Position numbers and translations under genes: made by a program | Origin: an uncultured Muribaculaceae bacterium | GTDB taxonomy: Bacteria; Bacteroidota; Bacteroidia; Bacteroidales; Muribaculaceae | Assembly (NCBI GenBank): GCA_910587915.1 | Contig: CAJUOB010000022.1 | Span: 1 to 46,432, forward strand | DNA length: 46,432 bases | Reading direction: 5' to 3' | Notes under the pieces: generated by a model | What the model saw: the letters and a program-made list of their open reading frames with translations, nothing else | What the model was told of the DNA's origin: nothing | Databases searched by the model: none | In this document: in pieces, positions 15,394 to 23,336 of the stretch | Numbering within the stretch: position 1 is the stretch's first letter | How the letters are laid out: each line of letters starts with the position of its first letter

Positions 15394-18348
15394 TTGCTTT
15401 TTTTAGCATCTTCTGCGGTTGCCCAGAACGTCTCCGGTACCGTACTCGATGAAAACGATGAGCCCCTCATCGGTGCTTCAGTGTGCGTATCCGGCGACAA
15501 GACCGGTGTCACAACCGATCTCGACGGTAATTTCACACTTGCCAACGCTCTTGGAAAGAAAATTCAGATTTCCTACATCGGTTATCTTACCAAAGAAATT
15601 CTTGCCGACAAAGCTAAAATCGAAGTTCGCCTCGTGCCCAACAGCGAGCTGCTCGATGATGTGGTCGTGATCGGTTACGGCTCCATGACCCGCAAGGACG
15701 TCACCGGTTCGATTACCACCGTAAAGGCCGAAGACCTCAACGTAGGTGCATATACCGATCCCGGTCAGCTCCTGCAGGGTAAGGTGCCTGGTCTCGTCGT
15801 AGTGCAGAACTCCGACCCTAACGGCGGTGTAAACTCCATGACTCTCCGCGGTGCTTCGACACTCAACGGTTCGACTTCGCCTCTCTACGTAGTCGACGGT
15901 ATACCCGGTGTAAACCTCAACCTTATCCCTCCGGGCGACATTGAGAGCATCGACGTGCTTCGCGATGCTTCTGCCACTGCCATCTATGGCTCGAAGGCTG
16001 CCAACGGCGTAATCATCATCACCACCAAGCGTGGTGCCGAAGGTCCTGCTCGCGTCACCTATAGCGCATATGCATCGTGGGAAAAGATTGCCAACGATCA
16101 TAAGATGATGACTGCCGATGAGCTCCGTGCCTATGCCGAAGAAAACGGCCTTAGCATTCCCAACGACCGTGGTGCAAATACCAACTGGGCAAAGGAAGTG
16201 CAGCGCACTGGTTTCGCTACCAACCATAGCCTCTCGATTTCCGGTGGTAACAAGACTACCACATATAATGCATCGCTCACATACACCAAGCGCGACGGTA
16301 TCATCAAGATGGTCGGTAACAACCTCTTCACCGGTCGTGCATATGTGGAGACCAAAGTGCTCAAGGAGCGTCTTACCCTTGGCGCCGGTATCAATGGTAA
16401 CATCCGCAAGGAATGGGGCGTACCTCGCGCTATAGAAGGTGGTTCTGTTTACGAAGGTATGTACTACTATTCGCCTCTGGTTCCTGTGAAGAACGAAGAT
16501 GGAACATGGTATGCCGACAAGACAATCTCGCAGAACTACAACCCCATGTCGCTTATCTACGAAAACCGTTCGATGGCGACTATGAAGCGTCTGCAGTTCA
16601 CCGGTAAAGCAAGCTTGCTTATCATCGACGGTCTTACCGCCAATGCAAACTTCAACTACGAAACTCAGAACTACCACTATAAGGACTACACTTCGACCCA
16701 GTCGCAGAATAATACCCGCCATGGTGAGGCTTCCCGCAAGGTGAACGACAACTGGGCCAAATTGATGGAAATCTACGCCAACTACGACAAGACTTTTGCC
16801 GACGTGCATAAGCTCTCGCTCATGGCCGGTTATTCCTGGGAAGAACATAAGAACGGTGATGGCTTCGGTGCACGTGGCTATAACTTCTACGATGATTACA
16901 TCGGTTGGAACAATATCGGTATGGCCAACTCGTGGGATGCCGACCCTGTATGGGGTGAACTCATGAACCATACCAAGATGATATCGTTCTATGGCCGTGC
17001 AAACTATTCCTACAACAGCAAGTACATAATCCAGGGTGCTATCCGTCGTGACGGTGCTTCGGTGTTCGGTGCCAACAACCGCTGGGCTACCTTCCCCTCG
17101 GGCTCTGTGGCATGGCGTATCGGCGAAGAGGACTTCCTCAAGGATAACGGTATCTTTAACGACCTTAAACTTCGTGCCGGTTGGGGCCAGAGCGGTAACT
17201 CGGAAGGTTTCGACATCTACACATCGCGTTTCTTCTTCGATACCACAACACGTTTCGACTATGTCGATCCCGTCACCGGTGCTGTTACATCCTATAAGGG
17301 CCTTACCGCTTCGCGCAATGTGAACGACGACCTTAAGTGGGAAACAACCACCATGCTCAATATCGGTGTAGACTTCGCTGTGCTCAACGGTCGTATCAAC
17401 GGTACTATCGAATGGTATAAGAAAGACACCAAGGACATGATCTGGGACTATCCCGTATCGACAGCCCAGTTCCCCGTGAACTATCTCACCGCAAATGTCG
17501 GTAAGATGCGCAACACCGGTATCGAAGTAACCATCAATGCTGTGCCTATCCAGAGCCGCGACTGGAACTGGACCACATCGCTCAACCTTTCGCACAACTC
17601 CAACAAGGTTGTCAGCGTATCTAACTCCGAGTTCAATGCCGGTGTCCTCAACCGCTACGATCCCCATCTTCCCGGACTCTCGCAGGGTTGCAACACTCAG
17701 CGTATAGTCGAAGGCAAGCCTATCGGTTCGTTCTACCTCTGGGATTGGGCCGGATATAACGAAAATGGTGTTTCGACTTTCTATCGCTACGATGGCAACG
17801 GTAATCATATTCTCGACGAAAACGGAAATCCCGAAACCACAATGCAGCCCGGTCAGGACGACCGCATCTACATGGGTAGCGCTCAGCCCAAGCTGACTCT
17901 TGGCTGGAACAACACCGTTACTTGGAAGAACTGGGACCTCAATCTCTTCTTCACCGGTGTATTCGGACAGAAAATCTTCAACGAACCCCATGCATACTTC
18001 TCGTATATAGCCGGTATCACACAGGGTAAGAATGTTATGGCTTCTATCCGCGACGATCAGCTCGCTACCGACGGCCTCGCTCACTATCCCTCGCAGCGTT
18101 ATCTCGAGGATGGCTCGTACTTCAAGCTTGCCACCGCCACAATCGGCTATACATTCCGCAACTGCTTCAACGGCTGGTTGAATGATGTACGCCTCTATGT
18201 ATCGGGCAACAACCTCTTCACTATCACCGGCTACTCCGGCCGCGACCCCGAAATCAACCTTGGCGGTCTCGATCCTGGCCACGATACCCGCTCCGACCAC
18301 TATCCTCGTACACGTCAGGTACTCGTAGGTCTTAACGTGAACTTCTGA
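15394..18348 (+). CDS. SusC/RagA-type TonB-dependent outer membrane transporter
   Basis: This outer-membrane receptor imports glycans or peptides using TonB energy. The in-frame part is 984 residues from a TTG at 15394. It contains a carboxypeptidase-like regulatory domain ('GTVLDENDEPLIGASVCVSG'), a TonB-box-like 'DVVVIGYGSMTRKDVTG', the plug domain with 'LRGASTLNGSTSPLYVVDGI' and a 22-strand-type barrel ending 'RTRQVLVGLNVNF'. The TTG start would leave a truncated signal peptide. The natural start is probably the ATG at 15300, separated from this frame by one base, which would give about 1015 residues. The SusD partner follows after 29 bases. No glycosidase is adjacent, so the substrate is unknown. 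Confidence 0.9.
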   Translation: MLFLASSAVAQNVSGTVLDENDEPLIGASVCVSGDKTGVTTDLDGNFTLANALGKKIQISYIGYLTKEILADKAKIEVRLVPNSELLDDVVVIGYGSMTRKDVTGSITTVKAEDLNVGAYTDPGQLLQGKVPGLVVVQNSDPNGGVNSMTLRGASTLNGSTSPLYVVDGIPGVNLNLIPPGDIESIDVLRDASATAIYGSKAANGVIIITTKRGAEGPARVTYSAYASWEKIANDHKMMTADELRAYAEENGLSIPNDRGANTNWAKEVQRTGFATNHSLSISGGNKTTTYNASLTYTKRDGIIKMVGNNLFTGRAYVETKVLKERLTLGAGINGNIRKEWGVPRAIEGGSVYEGMYYYSPLVPVKNEDGTWYADKTISQNYNPMSLIYENRSMATMKRLQFTGKASLLIIDGLTANANFNYETQNYHYKDYTSTQSQNNTRHGEASRKVNDNWAKLMEIYANYDKTFADVHKLSLMAGYSWEEHKNGDGFGARGYNFYDDYIGWNNIGMANSWDADPVWGELMNHTKMISFYGRANYSYNSKYIIQGAIRRDGASVFGANNRWATFPSGSVAWRIGEEDFLKDNGIFNDLKLRAGWGQSGNSEGFDIYTSRFFFDTTTRFDYVDPVTGAVTSYKGLTASRNVNDDLKWETTTMLNIGVDFAVLNGRINGTIEWYKKDTKDMIWDYPVSTAQFPVNYLTANVGKMRNTGIEVTINAVPIQSRDWNWTTSLNLSHNSNKVVSVSNSEFNAGVLNRYDPHLPGLSQGCNTQRIVEGKPIGSFYLWDWAGYNENGVSTFYRYDGNGNHILDENGNPETTMQPGQDDRIYMGSAQPKLTLGWNNTVTWKNWDLNLFFTGVFGQKIFNEPHAYFSYIAGITQGKNVMASIRDDQLATDGLAHYPSQRYLEDGSYFKLATATIGYTFRNCFNGWLNDVRLYVSGNNLFTITGYSGRDPEINLGGLDPGHDTRSDHYPRTRQVLVGLNVNF

Positions 18349-18377
18349 TCAAAGTCTAAACATTAGAAATATAAACC

Positions 18378-20117
18378 ATGAAATTATATATCAAAGGTTT
18401 GATTTTTGCCGGACTGCTTGCTTCCACCGCTTGCACCGACCTCGATACAGACCTAAATACCAAATATCCGACTTTCCCCGATAATCCTATCGCTGTGGAA
18501 GGCGAGTTCAGCGGTTGCTACCGCTTCCTGCACTCCTGGTTCGGACGCGACTTCAACGAATGTGTCGTAAATCAGGGCGATGAAGTGATGGGCTGCTGCT
18601 TTGGAGCCGGTAACTACTTCGACGATGGCCGTTATCTCAATTCTTCGATTCACTCCCTGCACCTCGACGATTGGCGCACACGTATCATCGAAGGATGTAT
18701 GTCGGGCAATTCATACACCAATACTCGCATAGCAAGCTACGGTGGTCCCGAGTTCAACGATCCTCTGGTGGCTCCTCTCCGTGCCATGCGTGCCTACTAT
18801 CACTTCTGGATGATGGAGCTCTATGGCGATGCTCCCATCATGGACCATGTGCTTCAGGATGGCGAGGTTATCGACCGTTCGCCCCGTGCCGAAGTGGCCA
18901 AGTGGATTGAAAGCGAACTTCTCGAAATTCTCAATCAGGAAGATGGCTTGAGCAAGGCAAACGATGTATCCACATATGGTAAGCCAAACTACTGGATGGC
19001 TGCCGCACTTCTTGCCAAGCTCTATCTCAACTGGGGTGTGTATACTCACGATATCACAACTGTCGACAACAATACACCCAACGAAAAGCTCAATGACTGT
19101 GTATATTGGTGCGATGAAATCATTAAGAGTGGCATCTTCGAGGTTGGTGTAGGATATCGCAAGAAGTTCTTCCCCGACAATGGTGTGCATATCAAAGACT
19201 TCATCTATGCGCTCGATGTCGATCCCGCAACCAAAAACGATGGTACCACTACATGGTACCGTTGGTTCGGATTCAAGAAAGATGGTCTTTGCCGTCCCTA
19301 TTCTCTCGGATGGAAAAACGATAAATCCCTTGCCGGACAGACTGTGCTTACCCCCGAGGCTGTGGCTCGCTTCAATCTCCCTGGTGATGAACGTAACGAA
19401 ATTATCCTGCAAGGCCCGCAGTATGCTTTCGATGCTCAGTTCAACAAGACAGATGAGCCGGTATATATCTATACCAATCCCGACAAGGAGAATACACGAA
19501 TTGGCCAGCTTAATTTCCGTGCTGAATTCGAATTCGATGATGCATCGATATATTCTCTTGGCGACGAAGCTCTTCCCAAGGCTACTAATGCAACTGTAAA
19601 GGATGGTACTGCCTTGATGAACATTCAGAAAGGTGCCCGTTGCTTCAAGTATCCTCCACGCGAAGAAGATTATTCGCTGTGGAGCCGCCAGCAGGCTAAC
19701 GATGCTCCTATCTTCCGCTTCGCCGATATTCTTCTGATGAAGGCTGAATGTATCATGCGTGGTGCTACAGCTACTCTTGGTGATACACCCGGTTCTCTTT
19801 TCAACACAGTGCGTCGTTGCTCTTCCGCTCCTGAAATCAGTGGTAATCCCACAATGCAGGAACTTCTCGACGAGCGCTCTCGCGAATTCATTCTTGAACC
19901 ATGGCGTCGCAACGACCTTATCCGTTTCGGTCAGTTCGAAAACGATTGGGGTCAGAAGAATAAATATAAAGTTTGGGATAATGAAGAACATACCCAGTTC
20001 CATTGGGTAGAACGCCCCGGTGTGAAAGATCCCAACCGCCGTCTTATCCCTATCCATCGTGGTATTCTCGAAACCAACCTTAACTGGTCGCAGAACCCCG
20101 GCTATCAGGGCCTCTAA
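18378..20117 (+). CDS. SusD/RagB-type surface nutrient-binding lipoprotein
   Basis: This 579-residue protein is the surface lid partner of the SusC-like transporter. It has a lipoprotein signal peptide with lipobox 'ASTAC', making Cys19 the lipidated residue, then the helical TPR-like SusD fold: 'LRAMRAYYHFWMMELYGDAP' near residue 138, 'AKLYLNWGVY' and the C-terminal 'RFADILLMKAECIMRG' and 'LLDERSREFILEPWRRNDLI' segments. It captures the ligand and delivers it into the barrel. The gene begins 29 bases after the transporter stop, and a strong hairpin separates it from the third gene. Confidence 0.95.
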   Translation: MKLYIKGLIFAGLLASTACTDLDTDLNTKYPTFPDNPIAVEGEFSGCYRFLHSWFGRDFNECVVNQGDEVMGCCFGAGNYFDDGRYLNSSIHSLHLDDWRTRIIEGCMSGNSYTNTRIASYGGPEFNDPLVAPLRAMRAYYHFWMMELYGDAPIMDHVLQDGEVIDRSPRAEVAKWIESELLEILNQEDGLSKANDVSTYGKPNYWMAAALLAKLYLNWGVYTHDITTVDNNTPNEKLNDCVYWCDEIIKSGIFEVGVGYRKKFFPDNGVHIKDFIYALDVDPATKNDGTTTWYRWFGFKKDGLCRPYSLGWKNDKSLAGQTVLTPEAVARFNLPGDERNEIILQGPQYAFDAQFNKTDEPVYIYTNPDKENTRIGQLNFRAEFEFDDASIYSLGDEALPKATNATVKDGTALMNIQKGARCFKYPPREEDYSLWSRQQANDAPIFRFADILLMKAECIMRGATATLGDTPGSLFNTVRRCSSAPEISGNPTMQELLDERSREFILEPWRRNDLIRFGQFENDWGQKNKYKVWDNEEHTQFHWVERPGVKDPNRRLIPIHRGILETNLNWSQNPGYQGL

Positions 20118-20131
20118 ATAGATTATTCGTG

Positions 20132-20166
20132 GCGGTACGGATGTACCATTCGTGCGTCCGTACCGC
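20132..20166 (+). promoter_or_regulatory. Intercistronic hairpin after the SusD-like gene
   Basis: A perfect 10-bp GC-rich stem (20132-20141 with 20157-20166) encloses a 15-base loop. It has no T tract, so it is more likely an RNA-processing or 3'-stabilising element than a terminator. Confidence 0.55.
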
Positions 20167-20211
20167 TAACCTATGATAAACACAAATAAATTAAACCTTA
20201 ATCACAAGCTT

Positions 20212-21672
20212 ATGTTAAAAAGCTACCTCAAGAGAAGCTGCATGCTTCTTGGTGCCGCAGCAGTTGTTGCTACGGCTCAGGCCGGTGCCTATCGTGACGT
20301 CACAGGCCAGTACATCCAGAATCCTGCCTATATCCCCGGATGGCAGGGTGCTCTTACTGCTACAGCCGATGGTGTTGGCGAAACCTACAATGGTGCGTTT
20401 AATCTCTACCAGACTCTCGCCGACATGCCTGCCGGTGAGTACACCTTGAAAGTTGATGCTTTCTACCGCTGCGGCTCTAACGACTATGCAAAGGAAAACA
20501 TGGCCGGTACTACCAACCATTTTGCATACATCTACATCAATGGTGCTAAGGCTACTGTAAAGGGTCTCTTCGAAGGCCGCACCGAAGCCCCCAATAATAC
20601 TTCGGAAGCTGCTTCTGCTTTTGCAGCCGGTGAATATACCAACGAAGTGAAGGTTTCGCATGCTGGTGGCGACATGGTAATCGGTATCTGCAACGAAGGC
20701 GGCTACAACGACGAATGGTGCTGCTTCGACAATTTCAAACTCTACAATGGCTCTGAGGATGTAACTTCCAAAATCAAGAACGCTGATTTTGCAGAAGGTA
20801 TCGATACCAAGGGTCCTTGGAATACTGTGAACAGCGGTGCTAAGGAAAAAACTGCCGACGTCAACAAAAACGGTGGTGTATACCGCAAGACCAATGCATC
20901 TGAGTACAATATCGGTCAGCAGGTGGAACTTCCCGCAGGTAAGTATCGCTTCAGCATGCTTACTTTCCATCGTTATGGTGGTGCCGGTAACCTCAATGGT
21001 AAAATCGTTACTTGCAAGGGTGAATGGAAACTTCAGGAAGGTGTGAAATCGCCCAAAGATTGGTTCGACGCAAAAGATTACGAGACTGATGAAGCTTACG
21101 TTCACGCATACATCTACATGTCGCAGAACGCTGAAAAGCCTACCACACTTGTATGGGATACCGAATTCGGTGGTGAACTTACAACCGGTGTCGATAAGAT
21201 AACCCGTATCAAGGACTGCTGGGAACTCTGCAATGGCGACTATGCTAACATGCCCGACAACGAAACACGCGTTGACGCCAATGGCGCTGAAATCGTGCCT
21301 GACTACGCTGTCCGCAATGTCGTTCCCGGTTGGGGTGACTCCGGTAGCGAACGTGAATCTGCTGCTGCTTTCGTAGCTGATCCCGAAAAATACCGTCAGT
21401 ATGTAGAATTCGAACTTACCGCACCCACCAAGGTTTGGCTCGGCCACGGTAAGGACTCTAACACAGGTGACCAGTACTGGCACCCCTGGGCTGACGTGAA
21501 GCTCGAAAAATGGGATGAAGCTGCTTCGTCGGGTATCGCCGGTGTTGAAGTTGAGGATGAAAACGCTCCTGTAGAATACTATAACCTCCAGGGTGTTCGC
21601 GTAGCTAACCCCGAAAACGGTCTTTACATCGTTAAGCAGGGTAAGAAAGTTTCGAAGAAATTCATCCGCTGA
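20212..21672 (+). CDS. Secreted protein with sorting-type C terminus
   Basis: I recognise no named family over the whole 486 residues. A Sec signal peptide (residues 1-25, ending TAQAGA) leads to two beta-rich modules: one at about 30-190 with 'LADMPAGEYTLKVDAFYR' and 'WCCFDNFKLYNG', the other at about 195-380 with 'VELPAGKYRFSMLTFHRYGG'. Both resemble jelly-roll carbohydrate-binding folds. The C terminus ('VEYYNLQGVRV...NGLYIVKQGKKVSKKFI') looks like a type IX secretion sorting domain. It sits where SusE/SusF-like glycan-binding proteins usually lie, so a surface binding role is inferred. I prefer the ATG at 20212 because it gives a clean signal peptide; 20173 is the alternative. Confidence 0.82.
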   Translation: MLKSYLKRSCMLLGAAAVVATAQAGAYRDVTGQYIQNPAYIPGWQGALTATADGVGETYNGAFNLYQTLADMPAGEYTLKVDAFYRCGSNDYAKENMAGTTNHFAYIYINGAKATVKGLFEGRTEAPNNTSEAASAFAAGEYTNEVKVSHAGGDMVIGICNEGGYNDEWCCFDNFKLYNGSEDVTSKIKNADFAEGIDTKGPWNTVNSGAKEKTADVNKNGGVYRKTNASEYNIGQQVELPAGKYRFSMLTFHRYGGAGNLNGKIVTCKGEWKLQEGVKSPKDWFDAKDYETDEAYVHAYIYMSQNAEKPTTLVWDTEFGGELTTGVDKITRIKDCWELCNGDYANMPDNETRVDANGAEIVPDYAVRNVVPGWGDSGSERESAAAFVADPEKYRQYVEFELTAPTKVWLGHGKDSNTGDQYWHPWADVKLEKWDEAASSGIAGVEVEDENAPVEYYNLQGVRVANPENGLYIVKQGKKVSKKFIR

Positions 21673-21699
21673 TAACTGAATTACATTTGCATGCTTGTG

Positions 21700-21739
21700 C
21701 TCCCCGCCTCGGCCACCCGGCCCTGGCGGGGAGTTTTTT
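21700..21739 (+). terminator. Terminator of the SusC/SusD operon
   Basis: A 9-bp perfect GC-rich stem (21700-21708 with 21725-21733), with a further inner GGCC pairing, is followed by six T residues, 28 bases past the stop. It is a strong intrinsic terminator. Confidence 0.9.
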
Positions 21740-21780
21740 AGTTAGAAGTTAGGAGTTAATAGTTAGGAGTTGGGAGTGAG
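21740..21780. repeat. Short GTTAGGAGTT-type direct repeats
   Basis: About four imperfect copies of a 10-11 base unit related to GTTAGGAGTT lie between the operon terminator and the candidate small RNA. No gene is visible here. Function is unknown. Confidence 0.4.
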
Positions 21781-21801
21781 AGGACGTCACGACATTATCC
21801 T

Positions 21802-21809
21802 TAGATTTG
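21802..21809 (+). promoter_or_regulatory. Promoter -7 box of a candidate small RNA
   Basis: TAGATTTG matches TAnnTTTG exactly and is not followed by a convincing protein gene. No -33 element is clear at the expected spacing. Confidence 0.35.
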
Positions 21810-21813
21810 CGGG

Positions 21814-21918
21814 CAGCCTTGGGATAGATCTGCAATGGGCCGCGTATGCGGCCACACAGCAGTAGGCCACTGCAAGCGCACCGTAGTAGGTGTGTTGCAG
21901 TGGCCTATTGTTTTTATT
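21814..21918 (+). ncRNA. Candidate small non-coding RNA
   Basis: Between the -7 box and 21918 lie two hairpins. The first is a 6-bp GGCCGC stem at 21838-21853. The second is long, with a 13-bp perfect stem starting at 21863 and ending at 21907 plus an inner GCACC/GGTGT pairing, and it is followed by TTGTTTTTATT. The second has the form of an intrinsic terminator on the plus strand only. Promoter box, structured body and terminator suggest a transcript of about 105 bases. The SusC operon already has its own terminator upstream, and the aminotransferase gene on the other strand ends at 22024, so the hairpin is not needed by either. I recognise no known RNA family. Confidence 0.35.
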
Positions 21919-22023
21919 GGACTAAGCGAGATTCTAATCGAAGGCAATATGGACTGTGTTCAGCTCCTCATTGCCATTCTTTTGCCTCTTGCCTATCTTT
22001 TCTTGATTATAGCCTGATTTTGT

Positions 22024-23217
22024 TTACTGTAGCTTGGCGAGAGCTTCCTTGATGCGGTGCATTGCCTCGATGATGTTCTCGTCGGAAGTTGCATAGCTGA
22101 GGCGTATGTAGCCGGGTGCGCAGAATGCAGCACCGTCGACTGTGGCCACGTGTCCTTCGTTGAGGAGATACATGGCGAGATCGCCCGAGGTTGCAATTTC
22201 ATTACCGTCGGCTGCTTTCTTGCCGAGATAGGCAGTGACTTCGGGGAAGAGATAGAATGCGCCCTGAGGCTCGTTGACGCCAAGACCTGGAATTTCACGG
22301 GCGAGGCGTACCACGAGGTCGCGACGACGCTGGAATGCGCGTCGCATTTCCTCAACGCATTCCTGCGGGCCGGTGTAGGCCGCTTCGGCTGCCTTCTGTG
22401 CTATCGATGAAGCTCCGGATGTGAATTGGCCCTGAAGTTTGGTCACAGCTTTGGCGATTTCGAGCGGAGCGGCGCAGTAGCCTATACGCCAGCCGGTCAT
22501 TGCGTATGCTTTCGATACACCGTTGATCACCACCGTGCGGGGGGCAATCTCGGGGAAAGATGCCAGCGACACGAAGCTACCGCCGGTGTAGTTTATATGC
22601 TCATAGATTTCATCGGCTATGACAACAATCTGCGGATGGCGTGCGAGTACATCGACAAGAGCCTGAAGCTCGGCGCCTGTGTAGACGCTGCCGGTAGGAT
22701 TCGATGGCGAGCAGAGTATTATGGCTTTAGTGCGCGGTGTGATGGCAGCCTCGAGCTGGGCGGGTGTCATCTTGAAGTCCTGAGCTATACCTGTTGGTAC
22801 TTCTACAGTGACGCCTTCGGCAAGTTTCACCATCTCGACATAGCTCACCCATGCGGGGGTGGGTATAATCACCTCGTCGCCAGGATTGACCACGGTGAGC
22901 ACCACGTTGCAGAGGGCATGCTTTGCACCGTTGCCGACCACAATCTGAGCCGGCTCGAAAGCGAGGCCATTTTCGCGCGACAGCTTGTCGGCGATTGCTT
23001 TGCGGAGACTCATGTATCCGGGCACAGGGCTATAAAAGCTGAAGTTGTCTTCGATGGCTTTTACGGCCGCAGCCTTGATATGGTCGGGTGTGAAGAAGTC
23101 GGGTTCTCCAACCGACAGATTGATCACATCGATGCCCTGAGCCTTGAGCTCGGCGCTTTTCTGCGACATGGCCAGGGTCTGCGACGCTGCCAATGCCTTG
23201 ATTCTGTTCGAAACCAT
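22024..23217 (-). CDS. Class I PLP-dependent aspartate-type aminotransferase
   Basis: This 397-residue fold-type I aminotransferase probably makes aspartate from oxaloacetate and glutamate, or acts on related amino acids. It shows 'NLSVGEPDFFTPDHIKAAA', the cofactor segment 'VGNGAKHALCNV', 'CSPSNPTGSVY', 'IADEIYEHINY', the Schiff-base lysine Lys236 in 'INGVSKAYAMTGWRIGY', and a C-terminal arginine block 'GYIRLSYATSDE'. These match the thermophile-type aspartate/prephenate aminotransferase subgroup, so prephenate could also be a substrate. It stands apart from yidC, separated by an AT-rich inverted-repeat region. I see no clear T-tailed terminator on its strand. Confidence 0.92.
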   Translation of the reverse strand: MVSNRIKALAASQTLAMSQKSAELKAQGIDVINLSVGEPDFFTPDHIKAAAVKAIEDNFSFYSPVPGYMSLRKAIADKLSRENGLAFEPAQIVVGNGAKHALCNVVLTVVNPGDEVIIPTPAWVSYVEMVKLAEGVTVEVPTGIAQDFKMTPAQLEAAITPRTKAIILCSPSNPTGSVYTGAELQALVDVLARHPQIVVIADEIYEHINYTGGSFVSLASFPEIAPRTVVINGVSKAYAMTGWRIGYCAAPLEIAKAVTKLQGQFTSGASSIAQKAAEAAYTGPQECVEEMRRAFQRRRDLVVRLAREIPGLGVNEPQGAFYLFPEVTAYLGKKAADGNEIATSGDLAMYLLNEGHVATVDGAAFCAPGYIRLSYATSDENIIEAMHRIKEALAKLQ

Positions 23218-23225
23218 AATTTTAA

Positions 23226-23315
23226 ATTATGAATTATGAATTATAGAATTATGATTTAATGGAATTATGAATTATAAATTCGGAATATAGACACACTCAA
23301 TTCATAATTCATAAT
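23226..23315. repeat. AT-rich element with 17-bp perfect inverted repeats
   Basis: Arms at 23226-23242 and 23299-23315 are perfect inverted copies made of the unit AATTATG, with further copies of the unit between them. The 119-base gap between yidC and the aminotransferase holds little else. It could be a miniature mobile element, a recombination scar or an RNA structure. Confidence 0.5.
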
Positions 23316-23336
23316 CCCTAATTCATAATTAGTTTT

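Noticed and set aside
15478..18300. A 940-codon open frame on the minus strand opposite the SusC-like gene
   Set aside because: It mirrors the plus-strand codon bias, has no promoter box or recognisable domain, and the plus-strand protein is a clear SusC homologue.
18711..20057. A 448-codon minus-strand open frame opposite the SusD-like gene
   Set aside because: It is a shadow of a well-supported SusD gene and has no family features of its own.
20215..21483. A 422-codon minus-strand open frame opposite the third operon gene
   Set aside because: Same reason: no start context or domains, and the plus strand has signal peptide and sorting tail.
21835..22017. A 60-codon open frame downstream of the SusC/SusD operon
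   Set aside because: It runs through the hairpins of the candidate small RNA and has no recognisable protein features.
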